A stretch of DNA of 64,000 nt from Bacillus sp. P14.5. GTDB taxonomy: Bacteria > Bacillota > Bacilli > Bacillales > Bacillaceae_B. Positions 8,444 to 17,229 of the stretch are shown here, piece by piece (the first letter of the stretch is position 1; each line of letters starts with the position of its first letter). The translations under genes and the position numbers were made by a program. The notes beneath the pieces were generated by a model that worked only from the letters and a program-made list of their open reading frames with translations, was not told where the DNA came from and made no database searches. The stretch is from assembly GCF_003316765.1 (NCBI RefSeq), contig NZ_NIJF01000067.1, positions 1-64,000 on the forward strand, read 5' to 3'.

Positions 8444-9554
8444 GAAATTATTTAGTATTTTCTTATTTGAAAAGGACATACAAAAAAATACTTGTGATTT
8501 GAAAATTTATTACGAGACGAATTTAATAATTGCTTGTATTATCACTATCTTCCCTTTCATAAAAATGCTTTTAAACGATATATCTCATTAAAAAATCTAA
8601 TGGAGCTACGTCTAATGATTTTTATATATGGGTAAACTAAATAAAGTTATGTCCACCAATAAATGAACATAACTGCCAAGGACGTTTTCCGATAATCTTT
8701 TATCCCGACCTAATATTTATAGGAAGTTAACGATAATGTGATTTTCTCAAACTTCTAACATATATTATAGGAAGCAAAGTAAAAATGGTTAATTTCGTCT
8801 CATAACCCAAGAATACTACTAATATTGAGACGAACAAAAAAATTTCTTTGTTGTTCATTGCCAATAAAATTTTCTTAGTTATAAACATATTTAGTTCGGT
8901 TATAGGATTCTTACATATAATCCTCAGCAAAAACATTTTTAATTGAGACTTTAATGTCCAAATTACTTTGTTTCAATGTGATTTAAACAATATTAATTCA
9001 AATTTGTTCCTCTTCCTCATGCTTGAATTTCTTAGTAAGTTAACATAATATAGATTACCTTAACTACAAATCCAAGGGTTATTTGGTGATCTTAAATTTA
9101 CATATCTTTGCTGAATTAATTTGAAATTGCTGAATTAACACCCTATTTCTTCGTAACCATAAAGATAGAAAATCATTTCTTACCCACCAATAGAATCTGA
9201 TATGAATGCAATTGTATTCTCTGCAATATGCGAACAGCCCCTCCCTCTTTTCGCAAGTTTTGTTTCTATTTTATATGTATTTCAAAGATATACAGCCAAC
9301 AAAAGAAAAGAGCCGCTCTCCTTTTCAGACAATAAACCCTTAGTTTCCACTTGTTACTTATTATTTATAAGAACAAATAAAATCCTGTCGAAAGGCAACA
9401 GGATTATTAGTTTGACTAGGTTACTATGAAGCAGCTTTCTGCTTTTTTGTGTTCTTATTATGAGATTTACTGTCTCTGCCACCAAACAGTGTACACGGTC
9501 ACAAGCTTAAGCGGTTAAATCAGCTGTTAGACCTAAAGAGCTTAGTAATTAAAA
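8444..9554. other. 1.1-kb region without a convincing gene
   Basis: AT-rich. Two ORFs of 69 and 75 codons lie here (8727-8936 minus, 9202-9429 plus), but neither has a ribosome binding site and neither looks like a known family. Two small hairpins are seen: AATCCTGT/ACAGGATT at about 9387-9409, with a T-rich tail on the minus strand, and AAGCAG-CTTT-CTGCTT followed by TTTTT at about 9430-9448, shaped like a plus-strand terminator. These suggest a decayed gene between them. Confidence 0.4.
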
Positions 9555-9862
9555 TTAGGAAGCCTCCTCTTGGATTGCAATTACAAACTGTTTATTTCGT
9601 TTATCAATATAAAGACAGTATTCTTTTTCAGTAGAAATATTTGCATTATCACGAATTTCTTTAGGTATTAACACTGTATTTTTTCTGAAACTAATCGTTT
9701 GTTACAGGTACTATTGGGGTTTGCTTTTCGAATATAAATGACTTCTGAGTCATACTCAATATCTACTTTCGTTCCAAACTCAATGTGGAATTCTTTTCCC
9801 CATTTAGAAGGCAGAAACAAATTCCCGGTACTGGTGAATTCTCTGCATTTGTACTTTTCCAT
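9555..9862 (-). pseudogene. Tandem AbrB/SpoVT-like DNA-binding protein, split by a frameshift
   Basis: The first part (residues 1-45) has the swapped-hairpin AbrB pattern (FTSTGNLFLPSKWGKEFHI, VDIEYDSEVIYIRK). A second AbrB-like unit follows in another frame (NTVLIPKEIRDNANI, EKEYCLYIDKRNKQFVIAIQ), giving a 102-residue protein with two units if joined. The break is at a six-base T-run (9679-9684, A-run on the coding strand, context GAAAAAATAC). Adding one A joins the units exactly. The ATG at 9862 is preceded by AAGGAGGACTC. Most AbrB proteins have one such unit and dimerise, so a tandem form is less usual. A transition-state-type regulatory role is only a family inference. Confidence 0.65.
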
Positions 9863-10136
9863 ATAATGAGTCCTCCTTATTGATGATATAAACCCTATAA
9901 CACAAAATACTGTTAAATAATCATTCTTATAGGCATGATTGGTCTTCTGAATTGATAATCAATCCAATTTTCAAGTTTTCCATTCAATAAATTTAAGTGA
10001 CCCAGGTCTCGAAAAGTTAGAAACTTCTTTTGTTTCTTCTCATTGATCCGGAAGCCCTTAATAAAAGTCTTCTGCTTCCCAAGTCTAAATTACCAGTTGT
10101 CTTCAAATAAAAATTTGCTGCCTGGATTCTAACGAT

Positions 10137-11738
10137 TTAATGAGCCATCATTTCATCCGCTATTTCTTTTCCGCTCATGTCTGATGGATAAAAGGTTGGC
10201 CAATTAGTGACTTCATCCAATAAGGCCTTACGGTCGTCACCCCAATAAAGGTGATAGTGATCAGCTTTAGTTGGGTAAATACTATGGTCACTGAATTGAA
10301 TGTAATTAGGCATTCCTTCTGCCTCTCCATCTAGTTTATATATGAAGCGTACTCCTCTATTTCCGGCTTCGTAGGTAAGGATTTCGTATCCATCATACAC
10401 ATACTCACCGGAGCTTTCTTTCCCATTTTCAAAAAAGGTTACTTTATTACCTTCAAACAGAATCCGATCCACATCTGTTTCATATCCTACTTCATAATAG
10501 TTCTTGTATTCCAGGGCTGTTTTCTCTCCATCTTGTTCTGCTTTATGAGCAAATACTTCATCAAGCGTGCCATCCTGAAGGTATGGATATACGGACTGCC
10601 AGTCGCCTTCCCAATCAGAAAGTGCGCGGTCTTTCACTTGACTGTCTTCAAAATGACCTTTATAAATTTCTTCTGTTTCTTCATTATGAGCATGGTCATG
10701 ATCGTGTGTGTGTTCATTTCCTGAAATATCAGAAGGAATTGAAAGAGCTTCTGACAGGACTTCTAAATTTTGATGCATAAGTGACAGGTAATCCTCATCA
10801 TTTTTAACATCTTCTTCAGTGAGTACAGATAGATTATGTATGCGCAACGCTTCTGCACCGATTTCTTTTCTAACGATTTCTACCACTCTTGGAGTTACGT
10901 TTTGTTCAAACAGAACATATTTTAAACCATATTCTTCTGCAGTTTCTATGATAGTTTGCAGCTCTTTTTGAGAAGGTTCATTGTCAGGGCTCAAACCCGA
11001 GACAGCAATCTGCTCAATTCCATATGCCTTTTCCCAGTACCCATATGCAGCATGAGACACAATGATTTTATTTTCTGGTAAACTTTCTATTTCTGTATGG
11101 AATTCTTGGTCTAATTCTTCCAGGCTTCTTTTTAACTCTTCAAAGTTCTTGTTAAATGTGTCTTCTTGCTCTGGTCTAATTTCAACTAATGTTTCTTTAA
11201 TGTTTTCAGCAAGTTCAATCGAACGGATCGGGTCCAGCCAGATGTGGGGGTCCTTATCTCCATGTTCATGCTCTTCATGCTCGTCTTCATGTGTCCCATC
11301 TTCTTCCTGCTCATGACCATCTTCATGTTCTTTTTCATGATCATGATCATGTGAGTGATTAATTAATTCCAGCCCTTTTGAAGCTTCTATTAATTTGACC
11401 TTTTCGGATTTAACGGCTTCTGATATTTTTTCAGCGTAAAGCTCTAAACCTGATCCATTGTATATAAAAGCATCAGATTCAGCAATTTTCATCATATCAT
11501 CCGTTGTTGGTTCATAATTATGTGGATTGGATCCAGGCGGCAGGATGGATTCGACGTCTGCCTCATCGCCTGCAATTTGTTCAGTGAAATATTCGAGAGG
11601 GTAAACAGTAGTATATACCTTCAAGCTTTCATTCGTTTCACTATTTACTTCATTTCCATTTGTATTTTCATTCCCGCATGCAGCTGCCCCTAAAATTAAA
11701 GCAGACAGACTTAACGCCCCTGCAACTTTTTTAAACAT
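10137..11738 (-). CDS. adcA: Zinc ABC transporter substrate-binding lipoprotein with C-terminal ZinT domain (AdcA-like, 533 aa)
   Basis: A signal peptide with a lipobox-like GAAACG anchors the protein. Residues about 35-330 form a ZnuA/TroA-type cluster A-1 metal-binding domain with conserved His in NPHNYEP, in DPHIWLDP and in VSHAAYGYW. The His/Glu/Asp-rich loop (SHDHDHEKEHEDGHEQEE onward) is typical of zinc binders. After a second His-rich linker, residues about 355-533 form a ZinT domain (YKGHFEDSQVKDRALSDWEG) ending with the HYHLYWG metal-site motif. The fused ZnuA-ZinT layout is known from AdcA of streptococci and bacilli. The ATG at 11738 has GGAGGAG upstream. Two Zur boxes lie upstream, so zinc limitation should induce it. 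No permease or ATPase gene is adjacent. Confidence 0.93.
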   Translation of the reverse strand: MFKKVAGALSLSALILGAAACGNENTNGNEVNSETNESLKVYTTVYPLEYFTEQIAGDEADVESILPPGSNPHNYEPTTDDMMKIAESDAFIYNGSGLELYAEKISEAVKSEKVKLIEASKGLELINHSHDHDHEKEHEDGHEQEEDGTHEDEHEEHEHGDKDPHIWLDPIRSIELAENIKETLVEIRPEQEDTFNKNFEELKRSLEELDQEFHTEIESLPENKIIVSHAAYGYWEKAYGIEQIAVSGLSPDNEPSQKELQTIIETAEEYGLKYVLFEQNVTPRVVEIVRKEIGAEALRIHNLSVLTEEDVKNDEDYLSLMHQNLEVLSEALSIPSDISGNEHTHDHDHAHNEETEEIYKGHFEDSQVKDRALSDWEGDWQSVYPYLQDGTLDEVFAHKAEQDGEKTALEYKNYYEVGYETDVDRILFEGNKVTFFENGKESSGEYVYDGYEILTYEAGNRGVRFIYKLDGEAEGMPNYIQFSDHSIYPTKADHYHLYWGDDRKALLDEVTNWPTFYPSDMSGKEIADEMMAH

Positions 11739-11761
11739 ATTTTCTCCTCCATACATTCTAA

Positions 11762-11782
11762 TTTGCGTAATGATTACGATTT
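11762..11782 (-). promoter_or_regulatory. Zur box, gene-proximal
   Basis: CGTAAT-G-ATTACG is a perfect 6+1+6 palindrome matching the Bacillus Zur operator core, with AAAT/ATTT-like flanks. It lies about 24 bases upstream of the adcA start codon, close to the ribosome binding site. Confidence 0.8.
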
Positions 11783-11944
11783 ACAGTCTGTGTTTTCCAG
11801 TTTACTAAACGCTTTTCTCCCCTTACCTAGTGGCAATCAATTTGGCTGCTTTGTTACTTATTAAAGTTAAGAATATGTATGTCTTAATATTTTCCACTGC
11901 AATCCTCTCATGCCCTGAATTATGTTATTTCTGTTTAGTTTTAT

Positions 11945-12002
11945 AAATCGTAACCATTACGATTATCTGTTCAAGTTTAGCTTATACTTCTTAGGCAGTC
12001 AA
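11945..12002 (-). promoter_or_regulatory. Promoter with second Zur box upstream of adcA
   Basis: On the minus strand, TTGACT (11997-12002), a 17-base spacer and TAAACT (11974-11979) form a good sigma-A promoter. Starting about ten bases after the -10, a second near-perfect Zur operator (CGTAAC-C-ATTACG, 11945-11965) covers the expected start site, a classic repressor position. It faces adcA and would give a leader of about 230 bases containing the second operator. I see no small gene in the leader. Confidence 0.72.
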
Positions 12003-12193
12003 CAGGTTTTAGAGAAATTTTTATTTAATTCTTGTGTTTCAACTTTTTTCTGCATATATTTTAGATATATTGTTATGCTGAAGAGTTGGACATCATGTAA
12101 GAGAATTTCCTTTATAACAGAATAAAAACATTCTCCTTGTAAGGAAAGAAAAAATTTTTCAGGAACACTACCTTCCTGAAAATTTACGCCAAC

Positions 12194-12236
12194 AAAAAAG
12201 CACTCATGAAGTGTTAACCCCTTCATGAGTGCTTTT
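12194..12236 (-). terminator. Rho-independent terminator after dus
   Basis: Perfect 16-bp stem (AAAAGCACTCATGAAG and its complement) followed on the minus strand by a T-run. It is almost symmetrical, so it could also act on the plus strand. Confidence 0.85.
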
Positions 12237-12326
12237 ATTCCTATCCGATTTAAAGATTGCCCATAGCAGTTCTATTCAAAGTGCTCATGGATAATCTTGT
12301 ACTAGGGTAAAACTTTGTATTCAGTC

Positions 12327-13310
12327 TTAATCTAAAATATATTCTTCATTCTTAAGTTCAAAACTATTAAGCAATTCGCGTACCTCAACCGTTGTTTCTG
12401 TATCCATCAATTGATGTCTTAGTTCGCTGGCTCCTCTGAATTCACGAACATAAATTTTGAAAAATCGACGAAGCGGCTTAAATGGACGCGGTTCGAATTC
12501 ACTGGAATATTGATCGAAGAGGTCAAGGTGCAGCCTTAGAAGATCGAGTAATTCTTTGCTGCTGTGTTCTTTCTTTTCCTTTTCGAAAGCAAATGGATTG
12601 TTAAAGATTCCACGCCCTATCATAACCCCGTCGACACCGTATTTTTCGACTAGCTCCAAACCGGTTTGACGGTCAGGGATATCTCCATTGATAGTTAAGA
12701 GAGTATGGGGTGCCACTTCATCACGAAGTTTCTTAATTTCCGGGATCAGTTCCCAATGGGCATCCACTTTACTCATTTCCTTTTTTGTACGTAGATGAAT
12801 TGATAAGTTGACGATGTCTTGTTCCAATAAGTGTTTAAGCCACTCACGCCATTCATCTACTTCTGTATATCCAAGCCTTGTTTTGACGCTTACAGGCAGT
12901 CCGCCAGCTTTTGCGGCTTGTATGAGCTCTGCTGCAACATCGGGGCGGCGGATAAGGCCGGAGCCCTTTCCATTCCCGGCCACATTCGCTACAGGACACC
13001 CCATATTGATATCAATTCCCCGGAAACCCTCTTTAGCCATGCCAATACTCATTTCACGGAAAAACTCAGGTTTATCTCCCCATATATGAGCCACTATTGG
13101 CTGTTCATCCTCAGTATAGGTCAAACGCCCGCGAACACTTTGGCGGCCGTTTGGATGACAATAACTTTCAGAGTTCGTAAACTCTGTAAAAAACACATCA
13201 GGTCTGGCTGCCTCACTCACTACATGACGGAAAACGACATCTGTCACATCCTCCATTGGTGCCAGTATAAAAAACGGTCGTGGTAATTCACGCCAGAAAT
13301 TATCTTTCAT
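12327..13310 (-). CDS. tRNA-dihydrouridine synthase (327 aa)
   Basis: FMN-dependent TIM-barrel enzyme that reduces uridines of the tRNA D-loop to dihydrouridine using NADPH. Family marks seen: [12 protein letters not shown] near residues 17-28, the [20 protein letters not shown] signature at about 99-118 (Cys of the MGCP motif is the catalytic acid), SVKTRLGY for substrate and FMN contact, and the phosphate-binding [18 protein letters not shown]. The length is normal. The SGL in the signature and the ENEYILD end resemble the DusC-like branch common in Bacillaceae. The ATG follows GAGAGG. It is monocistronic, with its own terminator. Confidence 0.92.
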   Translation of the reverse strand: MKDNFWRELPRPFFILAPMEDVTDVVFRHVVSEAARPDVFFTEFTNSESYCHPNGRQSVRGRLTYTEDEQPIVAHIWGDKPEFFREMSIGMAKEGFRGIDINMGCPVANVAGNGKGSGLIRRPDVAAELIQAAKAGGLPVSVKTRLGYTEVDEWREWLKHLLEQDIVNLSIHLRTKKEMSKVDAHWELIPEIKKLRDEVAPHTLLTINGDIPDRQTGLELVEKYGVDGVMIGRGIFNNPFAFEKEKKEHSSKELLDLLRLHLDLFDQYSSEFEPRPFKPLRRFFKIYVREFRGASELRHQLMDTETTVEVRELLNSFELKNEEYILD

Positions 13311-13670
13311 ACCAAATTCAATCCTCTCATCATCAGGTTATCAGGAATAATCCAGATATAACCTCAAAATAAAAAGCAAAGCTGTCTTGCTTCTTTACTT
13401 CCTTTACACTTATAACATGATTAAGGTCTATTTATCAATCTATTTTCATTTCCTTGCTATAATTTTATCTTGTTCAGTCAGTAACCCAAAGAATTTAATC
13501 TCTTTTACACGGAAGCTTGATGAATAATAAAGAAGAGAAGGAATCTATCGTATTTTCTATAGGCTGCAGTTTTCTCATAAGCAGGACTTTTTTGTTCAAA
13601 TTGGTTGAGAGCTTATTTTTATTATTCAAGATAGTTTAGTAGCATTTGTAATTTATTTAGAGAGAATAAA

Positions 13671-13700
13671 AAAACTGAAAAGGTTCGTTACCCCTTCAGT
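13671..13700 (-). terminator. Terminator after the staygreen gene
   Basis: On the minus strand, ACTGAAGGGG-TAACGAA-CCTTTTCAGT (G-U pairs allowed) is followed by TTTTTTT. Confidence 0.75.
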
Positions 13701-13711
13701 CAATTAATTTC

Positions 13712-14170
13712 TTATTTCAGTAAATAACGTCTTGGTGTTTCAAAATAGTGTATTCCCTGAAACTCTGGAAAATAGGATTCAAATGCAATATAGATGGGAG
13801 CATCAAGCAGCCATGGATAGTAGGAGAAAAATCCCTGGTCACCATTCACTATAGCTGACAGTGCAAGGGACATTTCTTTTTTAAAGATCATATAACGGAC
13901 TTTTGAAAGATTTTCATCAAATTCTCCACCGCTTATATATACTTTTCCGGAAAGTGTATACTGCCCCATCACTCTAACCCATTTGGCCAGGACTTCATCT
14001 CTCATGCTTGCATCAATTTTAGCCATGTCATAAACGCACCCTATACTCAGAAACAGATCACCCGTCATATCTGAGTGAGTTAACGTATATTTTCTAGCAT
14101 CAAGAGGGCTGAAAACCGATGCAGGCGGTAGATAGGTAACTGTAAGCTTTTCTGGATCAAATTTACTCAT
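13712..14170 (-). CDS. Staygreen family protein (152 aa)
   Basis: The protein matches the bacterial staygreen family remembered from Bacillus: LPPASVFSPLDARKYTLTHS near residue 15, DMTGDLFLSIG, VYISGGEFDE and a C-terminal FETPRRYL. In plants the homologue removes magnesium from chlorophyll a. In non-photosynthetic firmicutes the natural substrate is unknown. The ATG at 14170 was chosen because GAGGTG lies seven bases upstream; the longer ORF adds six residues without a site. It has no signal peptide, so it is cytoplasmic. It lies 80 bases downstream of an exported protein on the same strand, so the two may be co-transcribed. Confidence 0.85.
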   Translation of the reverse strand: MSKFDPEKLTVTYLPPASVFSPLDARKYTLTHSDMTGDLFLSIGCVYDMAKIDASMRDEVLAKWVRVMGQYTLSGKVYISGGEFDENLSKVRYMIFKKEMSLALSAIVNGDQGFFSYYPWLLDAPIYIAFESYFPEFQGIHYFETPRRYLLK

Positions 14171-14251
14171 CGTAAGCCACCTCACCATTCATGATGTGTG
14201 TTTGCTTACCATAAAGTATGATAAATGCCTATAAAAGGTTCTTTCTTCTTT

Positions 14252-15007
14252 CTATAACTCTTCCCACTTGATATCAATCAAGTTCCATTTTCTATTTTCG
14301 TAATACCAGTAAGAATATACATCTCCTACGCCATCCGCTTGATAAGCACCGCTGATCCTTTGAACTCCCCTTAGACCTTTTCCTTCTTTACCTTTTATTC
14401 TGACAGGTTCGAACATTGCATACGGAATAACCATCATTTCTGTCGGTTCATTCAGTTTTCCGTCTTGGTAAATACCCAGCCTCTCATAATCTTCTTTACG
14501 CTCACTCAGATCTACAGTAAAAGATTCATTTGTATCTGAAAAAGTGATAACTCCCTTATAATTGTTTTCAAAGTGGGCATCAATAGACAATGCAGGGGGC
14601 ATGCCGATATCTATCTTTTTATTATTCGCCAGTGTATATAAACTATAATTATAAAGGCCCCCGCTTCCTCCCGTTGCAGATGATTGCAGAAGATCCTGTA
14701 CGCCGTCATGATTTAAATCAGGAAATTGAATTTGCGGTTCATAGCCGCCCTCATAGTCAATTCTGAAATTCTTTCCATCAGCGGTCTCGATTTCTGCCCA
14801 AATCTCATGATAAAATAGAGCACCAGGTTCATATGGTTTTCCCCATAAAGTAATCTTGTCTTTTGCTTTATCTCCCGTTACATCCTTTTCATAAGTAGTG
14901 ATAACTAGAATATTGGGCTGATCTTGCTCTTCTGCAAAATTCCCGGCAATAGCGTGCAGCGACATGAAAAAGAAAGCGGCGAAAGCAAATAACAATTCCT
15001 TTCTCAT
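14252..15007 (-). CDS. Exported protein with FG-GAP/VCBS-like segment (251 aa)
   Basis: An N-terminal signal peptide (about residues 1-22, RKELLFAFAAFFFMSLHAIA) is probably cleaved after an AGN-type site. The mature protein is beta-rich. FPDLNHDGVQDLLQSSATGG resembles the calcium-binding D.N.DG..D loop of FG-GAP/VCBS repeats, and the C-terminus is Trp/Tyr-rich (YSYWYYENRKWNLIDIKW). The position next to alsT and parC recalls the uncharacterised gene found there in B. subtilis, though similarity was not tested. It is probably secreted or wall-associated. Function unknown. Confidence 0.75.
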   Translation of the reverse strand: MRKELLFAFAAFFFMSLHAIAGNFAEEQDQPNILVITTYEKDVTGDKAKDKITLWGKPYEPGALFYHEIWAEIETADGKNFRIDYEGGYEPQIQFPDLNHDGVQDLLQSSATGGSGGLYNYSLYTLANNKKIDIGMPPALSIDAHFENNYKGVITFSDTNESFTVDLSERKEDYERLGIYQDGKLNEPTEMMVIPYAMFEPVRIKGKEGKGLRGVQRISGAYQADGVGDVYSYWYYENRKWNLIDIKWEEL

Positions 15008-15130
15008 CAGTATCTCTCCTTATAATCTCGTTTTTCTTATCTTCTCCAAAAGAGGAGTTTATATGTAAATATAATGGTATTAATAGCTGAAGAAACTCCA
15101 TGACTCCAATTAGCAGTTGGTTTAAAGAAA

Positions 15131-15613
15131 AGGCTCTTTTCGTAAACTTTGTTGCTATTTAATATGTAATTCGGAAAATAATGCCGGAATTCCCCCGAAA
15201 TATCCTGGTAAGCAAGAAAGAAAAGAGCTACACCCTCCGTTTATAGAGGAATCCTTCGTATCCGGGGAAAAATCCGGCTCTTGGGATTTTTCCGAAAGCA
15301 ACAATCAATGCGAAAACAGCCAAAGAAAAAATGGGATTAATCAGAGTCAGGGGCTTATTCCATTTATGGATAAAGACCATCAGCTGCTGCAGCTTGATGC
15401 AGACCAATATCAAAATCCAGTCAGTAATTTATAACTTATAATAAGGATATTCTCGTAAACTTTGTTGCTTTTTGCCTGTCGGGTCTGATCAGAGCGCTAT
15501 GACTTTTTATACAGGCGCAGCCGAGGAGCTCACAACCCGCCCAGCCGAGTCGTATGCCTCGAGTGGAATGTCATTACTTTTCAATGGCCTAAACCTTTGC
15601 GAAAAGAGCGTAA
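15131..15613. repeat. Intergenic repeat region (GC-rich element with CTCTTTTCG ends)
   Basis: The stretch between the exported protein and alsT holds two copies of the short repeat GGCTCTTTTCGTAAACTTTG (15131 onward, and a shorter form at 15451), a GC-rich piece containing ACAGGCGCAGCCGAGGAG, and ends with TTTGCGAAAAGAGCGTA, an inverted copy of the repeat start. The same building blocks occur at 27402-28050. The inverted ends suggest a non-autonomous mobile or REP-like element. A 61-codon ORF inside is not supported. Confidence 0.65.
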
Positions 15614-15615
15614 AA

Positions 15616-15648
15616 TAAAAACGGATGACCATGTACTGGTCATCCGCT
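15616..15648 (-). terminator. Terminator after the AGCS transporter gene
   Basis: Stem CGGATGACCA/TGGTCATCCG followed on the minus strand by TTTTTATTTT. Confidence 0.88.
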
Positions 15649-15653
15649 CGTAA

Positions 15654-17105
15654 TTATCTCTGTCTTTTTTTCAATTCTTCTTCAGGCATACTATCCCAGC
15701 ACTCAATATTATCCAGGCCCGGTATCGAGTTTGAATAAAATACTGGATCTTTTCCTTCTTTTCTTTGAAGGCGGTAATCCTTCAAAGCTGCTGCCGCTAT
15801 TTTCGCCAGCAGTGTAATGGCTATCAAGTTAATGATGGCCATGAAGCCCATGGATAGATCAGCCAGCCCCCATACGACTTCAAGTTCTACAGTCGCCCCA
15901 AACACAACCATTCCAAGTACGGCAAGACGATAGAGAAATAGAGAAACAGGGCTGTATTTAATGAATTCAATGTTGGTTTCCCCGTAATAGTAGTTTCCAA
16001 TAATGGAACTGAAGGCAAACAAGAAAATCGCTGTGGCAACGAAGATGCCTGCCCAGTCTCCTACGTGATGAGTCAACGCAGCTTGTGTCAAGCTGATGCC
16101 GTCCAGTCCGCCTGTATACTGATCAGATAAGATGATGATAAAAGCTGTTGAAGTGCAAATAATCAACGTATCTGTAAAAACACCAAGTGTCTGAATCAAT
16201 CCCTGCTTTGCCGGATGGGTGACAGCGGCTGTTGCGGCAGCGTTCGGCGCACTACCCATTCCTGCTTCATTCGAAAACAAACCTCGCTTGATTCCCATCA
16301 TCAGGGCAGCTCCTACTCCTCCGCTGACAACCTCACGCAAACCGAATGCACTCTCAAAGATAAGAATGAACATATCCGGAAGAACGGTTATATTCCTAAT
16401 CAATATGAACAAAGCCAGAAGAATATATAAAATCGCCAGTACCGGGACGAGAATCTGGGTTACGTGAGCGATTCGCTTAATGCCGCCAAAAATGACGACA
16501 GCGGTTAATCCTGCAAGAATCAGTCCTATTGTCAGCCTGTTCAGGCCATACGACTCGTTTACTGCTATAGAAATTGTATTAGATTGCACAGAATTAAACA
16601 CAAGTCCAAAACTGAAGGTGATTACTACAGCGAAGATGATCCCCATCCACCTTGCTTTTAAACCTTTCTCCATATAGTAAGCAGGGCCGCCGCGGAATCC
16701 ATCTTTATCCTTAACTTTATAAATCTGGGCTAGTGTACTCTCCACGAATGATGTAGCACCGCCTAATAACGCAATGAGCCACATCCAGAATACAGCCCCT
16801 GGCCCTCCGCCAGCTATGGCAGTAGCCACTCCCGCAAGGTTCCCTGTCCCTACACGTGAGGCAGTTGACACGGTAAACGCCTGGAAGGAAGAGATTCCTC
16901 TTTTTCCGTCCGCTGAAATCGTCGCTTTATCGGTAAGAAGCTTAAACATTTCCCCAATATAGCGGAATTGAACCCACTTAAGCCTGATGGAAAAATAAAT
17001 GCCAAGTGCAATCAGGGCGGCAATCAGGATATACGTCCAAATAAACGTATTCAGTGAGCCTGTTATAGTTGTGAAATAGTCCATGAAATTCTTCTCTGTC
17101 TCCAT
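15654..17105 (-). CDS. alsT: Sodium:alanine/glycine symporter, AGCS family (483 aa)
   Basis: A secondary transporter that imports alanine, glycine or glutamine with sodium. The AGCS signature is seen as FSIRLKWVQFRYIGEMFKLL near residue 40, then GVATAIAGGGPGAVFWMW at about residue 95, the FRGGPAYYMEKGL segment, and GLFSNEAGMGSAPNAAATA near residue 285. About ten to eleven membrane helices are visible and the length is usual. The charged C-terminus ends EEELKKRQR. It lies directly downstream of parC, as alsT does in B. subtilis, but parC has its own terminator and alsT its own ribosome binding site (AGGAGG). The substrate is not decided by sequence alone. Confidence 0.9.
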   Translation of the reverse strand: METEKNFMDYFTTITGSLNTFIWTYILIAALIALGIYFSIRLKWVQFRYIGEMFKLLTDKATISADGKRGISSFQAFTVSTASRVGTGNLAGVATAIAGGGPGAVFWMWLIALLGGATSFVESTLAQIYKVKDKDGFRGGPAYYMEKGLKARWMGIIFAVVITFSFGLVFNSVQSNTISIAVNESYGLNRLTIGLILAGLTAVVIFGGIKRIAHVTQILVPVLAILYILLALFILIRNITVLPDMFILIFESAFGLREVVSGGVGAALMMGIKRGLFSNEAGMGSAPNAAATAAVTHPAKQGLIQTLGVFTDTLIICTSTAFIIILSDQYTGGLDGISLTQAALTHHVGDWAGIFVATAIFLFAFSSIIGNYYYGETNIEFIKYSPVSLFLYRLAVLGMVVFGATVELEVVWGLADLSMGFMAIINLIAITLLAKIAAAALKDYRLQRKEGKDPVFYSNSIPGLDNIECWDSMPEEELKKRQR

Positions 17106-17181
17106 TGTGGTTCCTCCTGTAAGTTACTGTGAAGCCAAAAACATATCTTGGCTTTACCCTTGAGTCTTAGTTGTAAAACCG

Positions 17182-17220
17182 AAAAAATAAGAAGCAGACA
17201 CTCTATCAGTGCCTGCTTCG
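17182..17220 (-). terminator. Terminator after parC
   Basis: GAAGCAGGCACT/AGTGTCTGCTTC stem with one mismatch, followed on the minus strand by TTATTTTTTC. Confidence 0.85.
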
Positions 17221-17229
17221 ATTATTCTG

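Noticed and set aside
8727-8936. 69-codon hydrophobic ORF on the minus strand
   Set aside because: No ribosome binding site, and the hydrophobicity is what AT-rich chance ORFs show.
9202-9429. 75-codon plus-strand ORF
   Set aside because: No ribosome binding site, no family pattern, and a hairpin (about 9387-9409) lies inside it.
11922-12226. ORFs on both strands between adcA and the dus terminator
   Set aside because: They cover the adcA promoter and Zur box and have no ribosome binding site.
12808-13286. Plus-strand ORFs of 93 and 151 codons
   Set aside because: Shadows of the dus gene.
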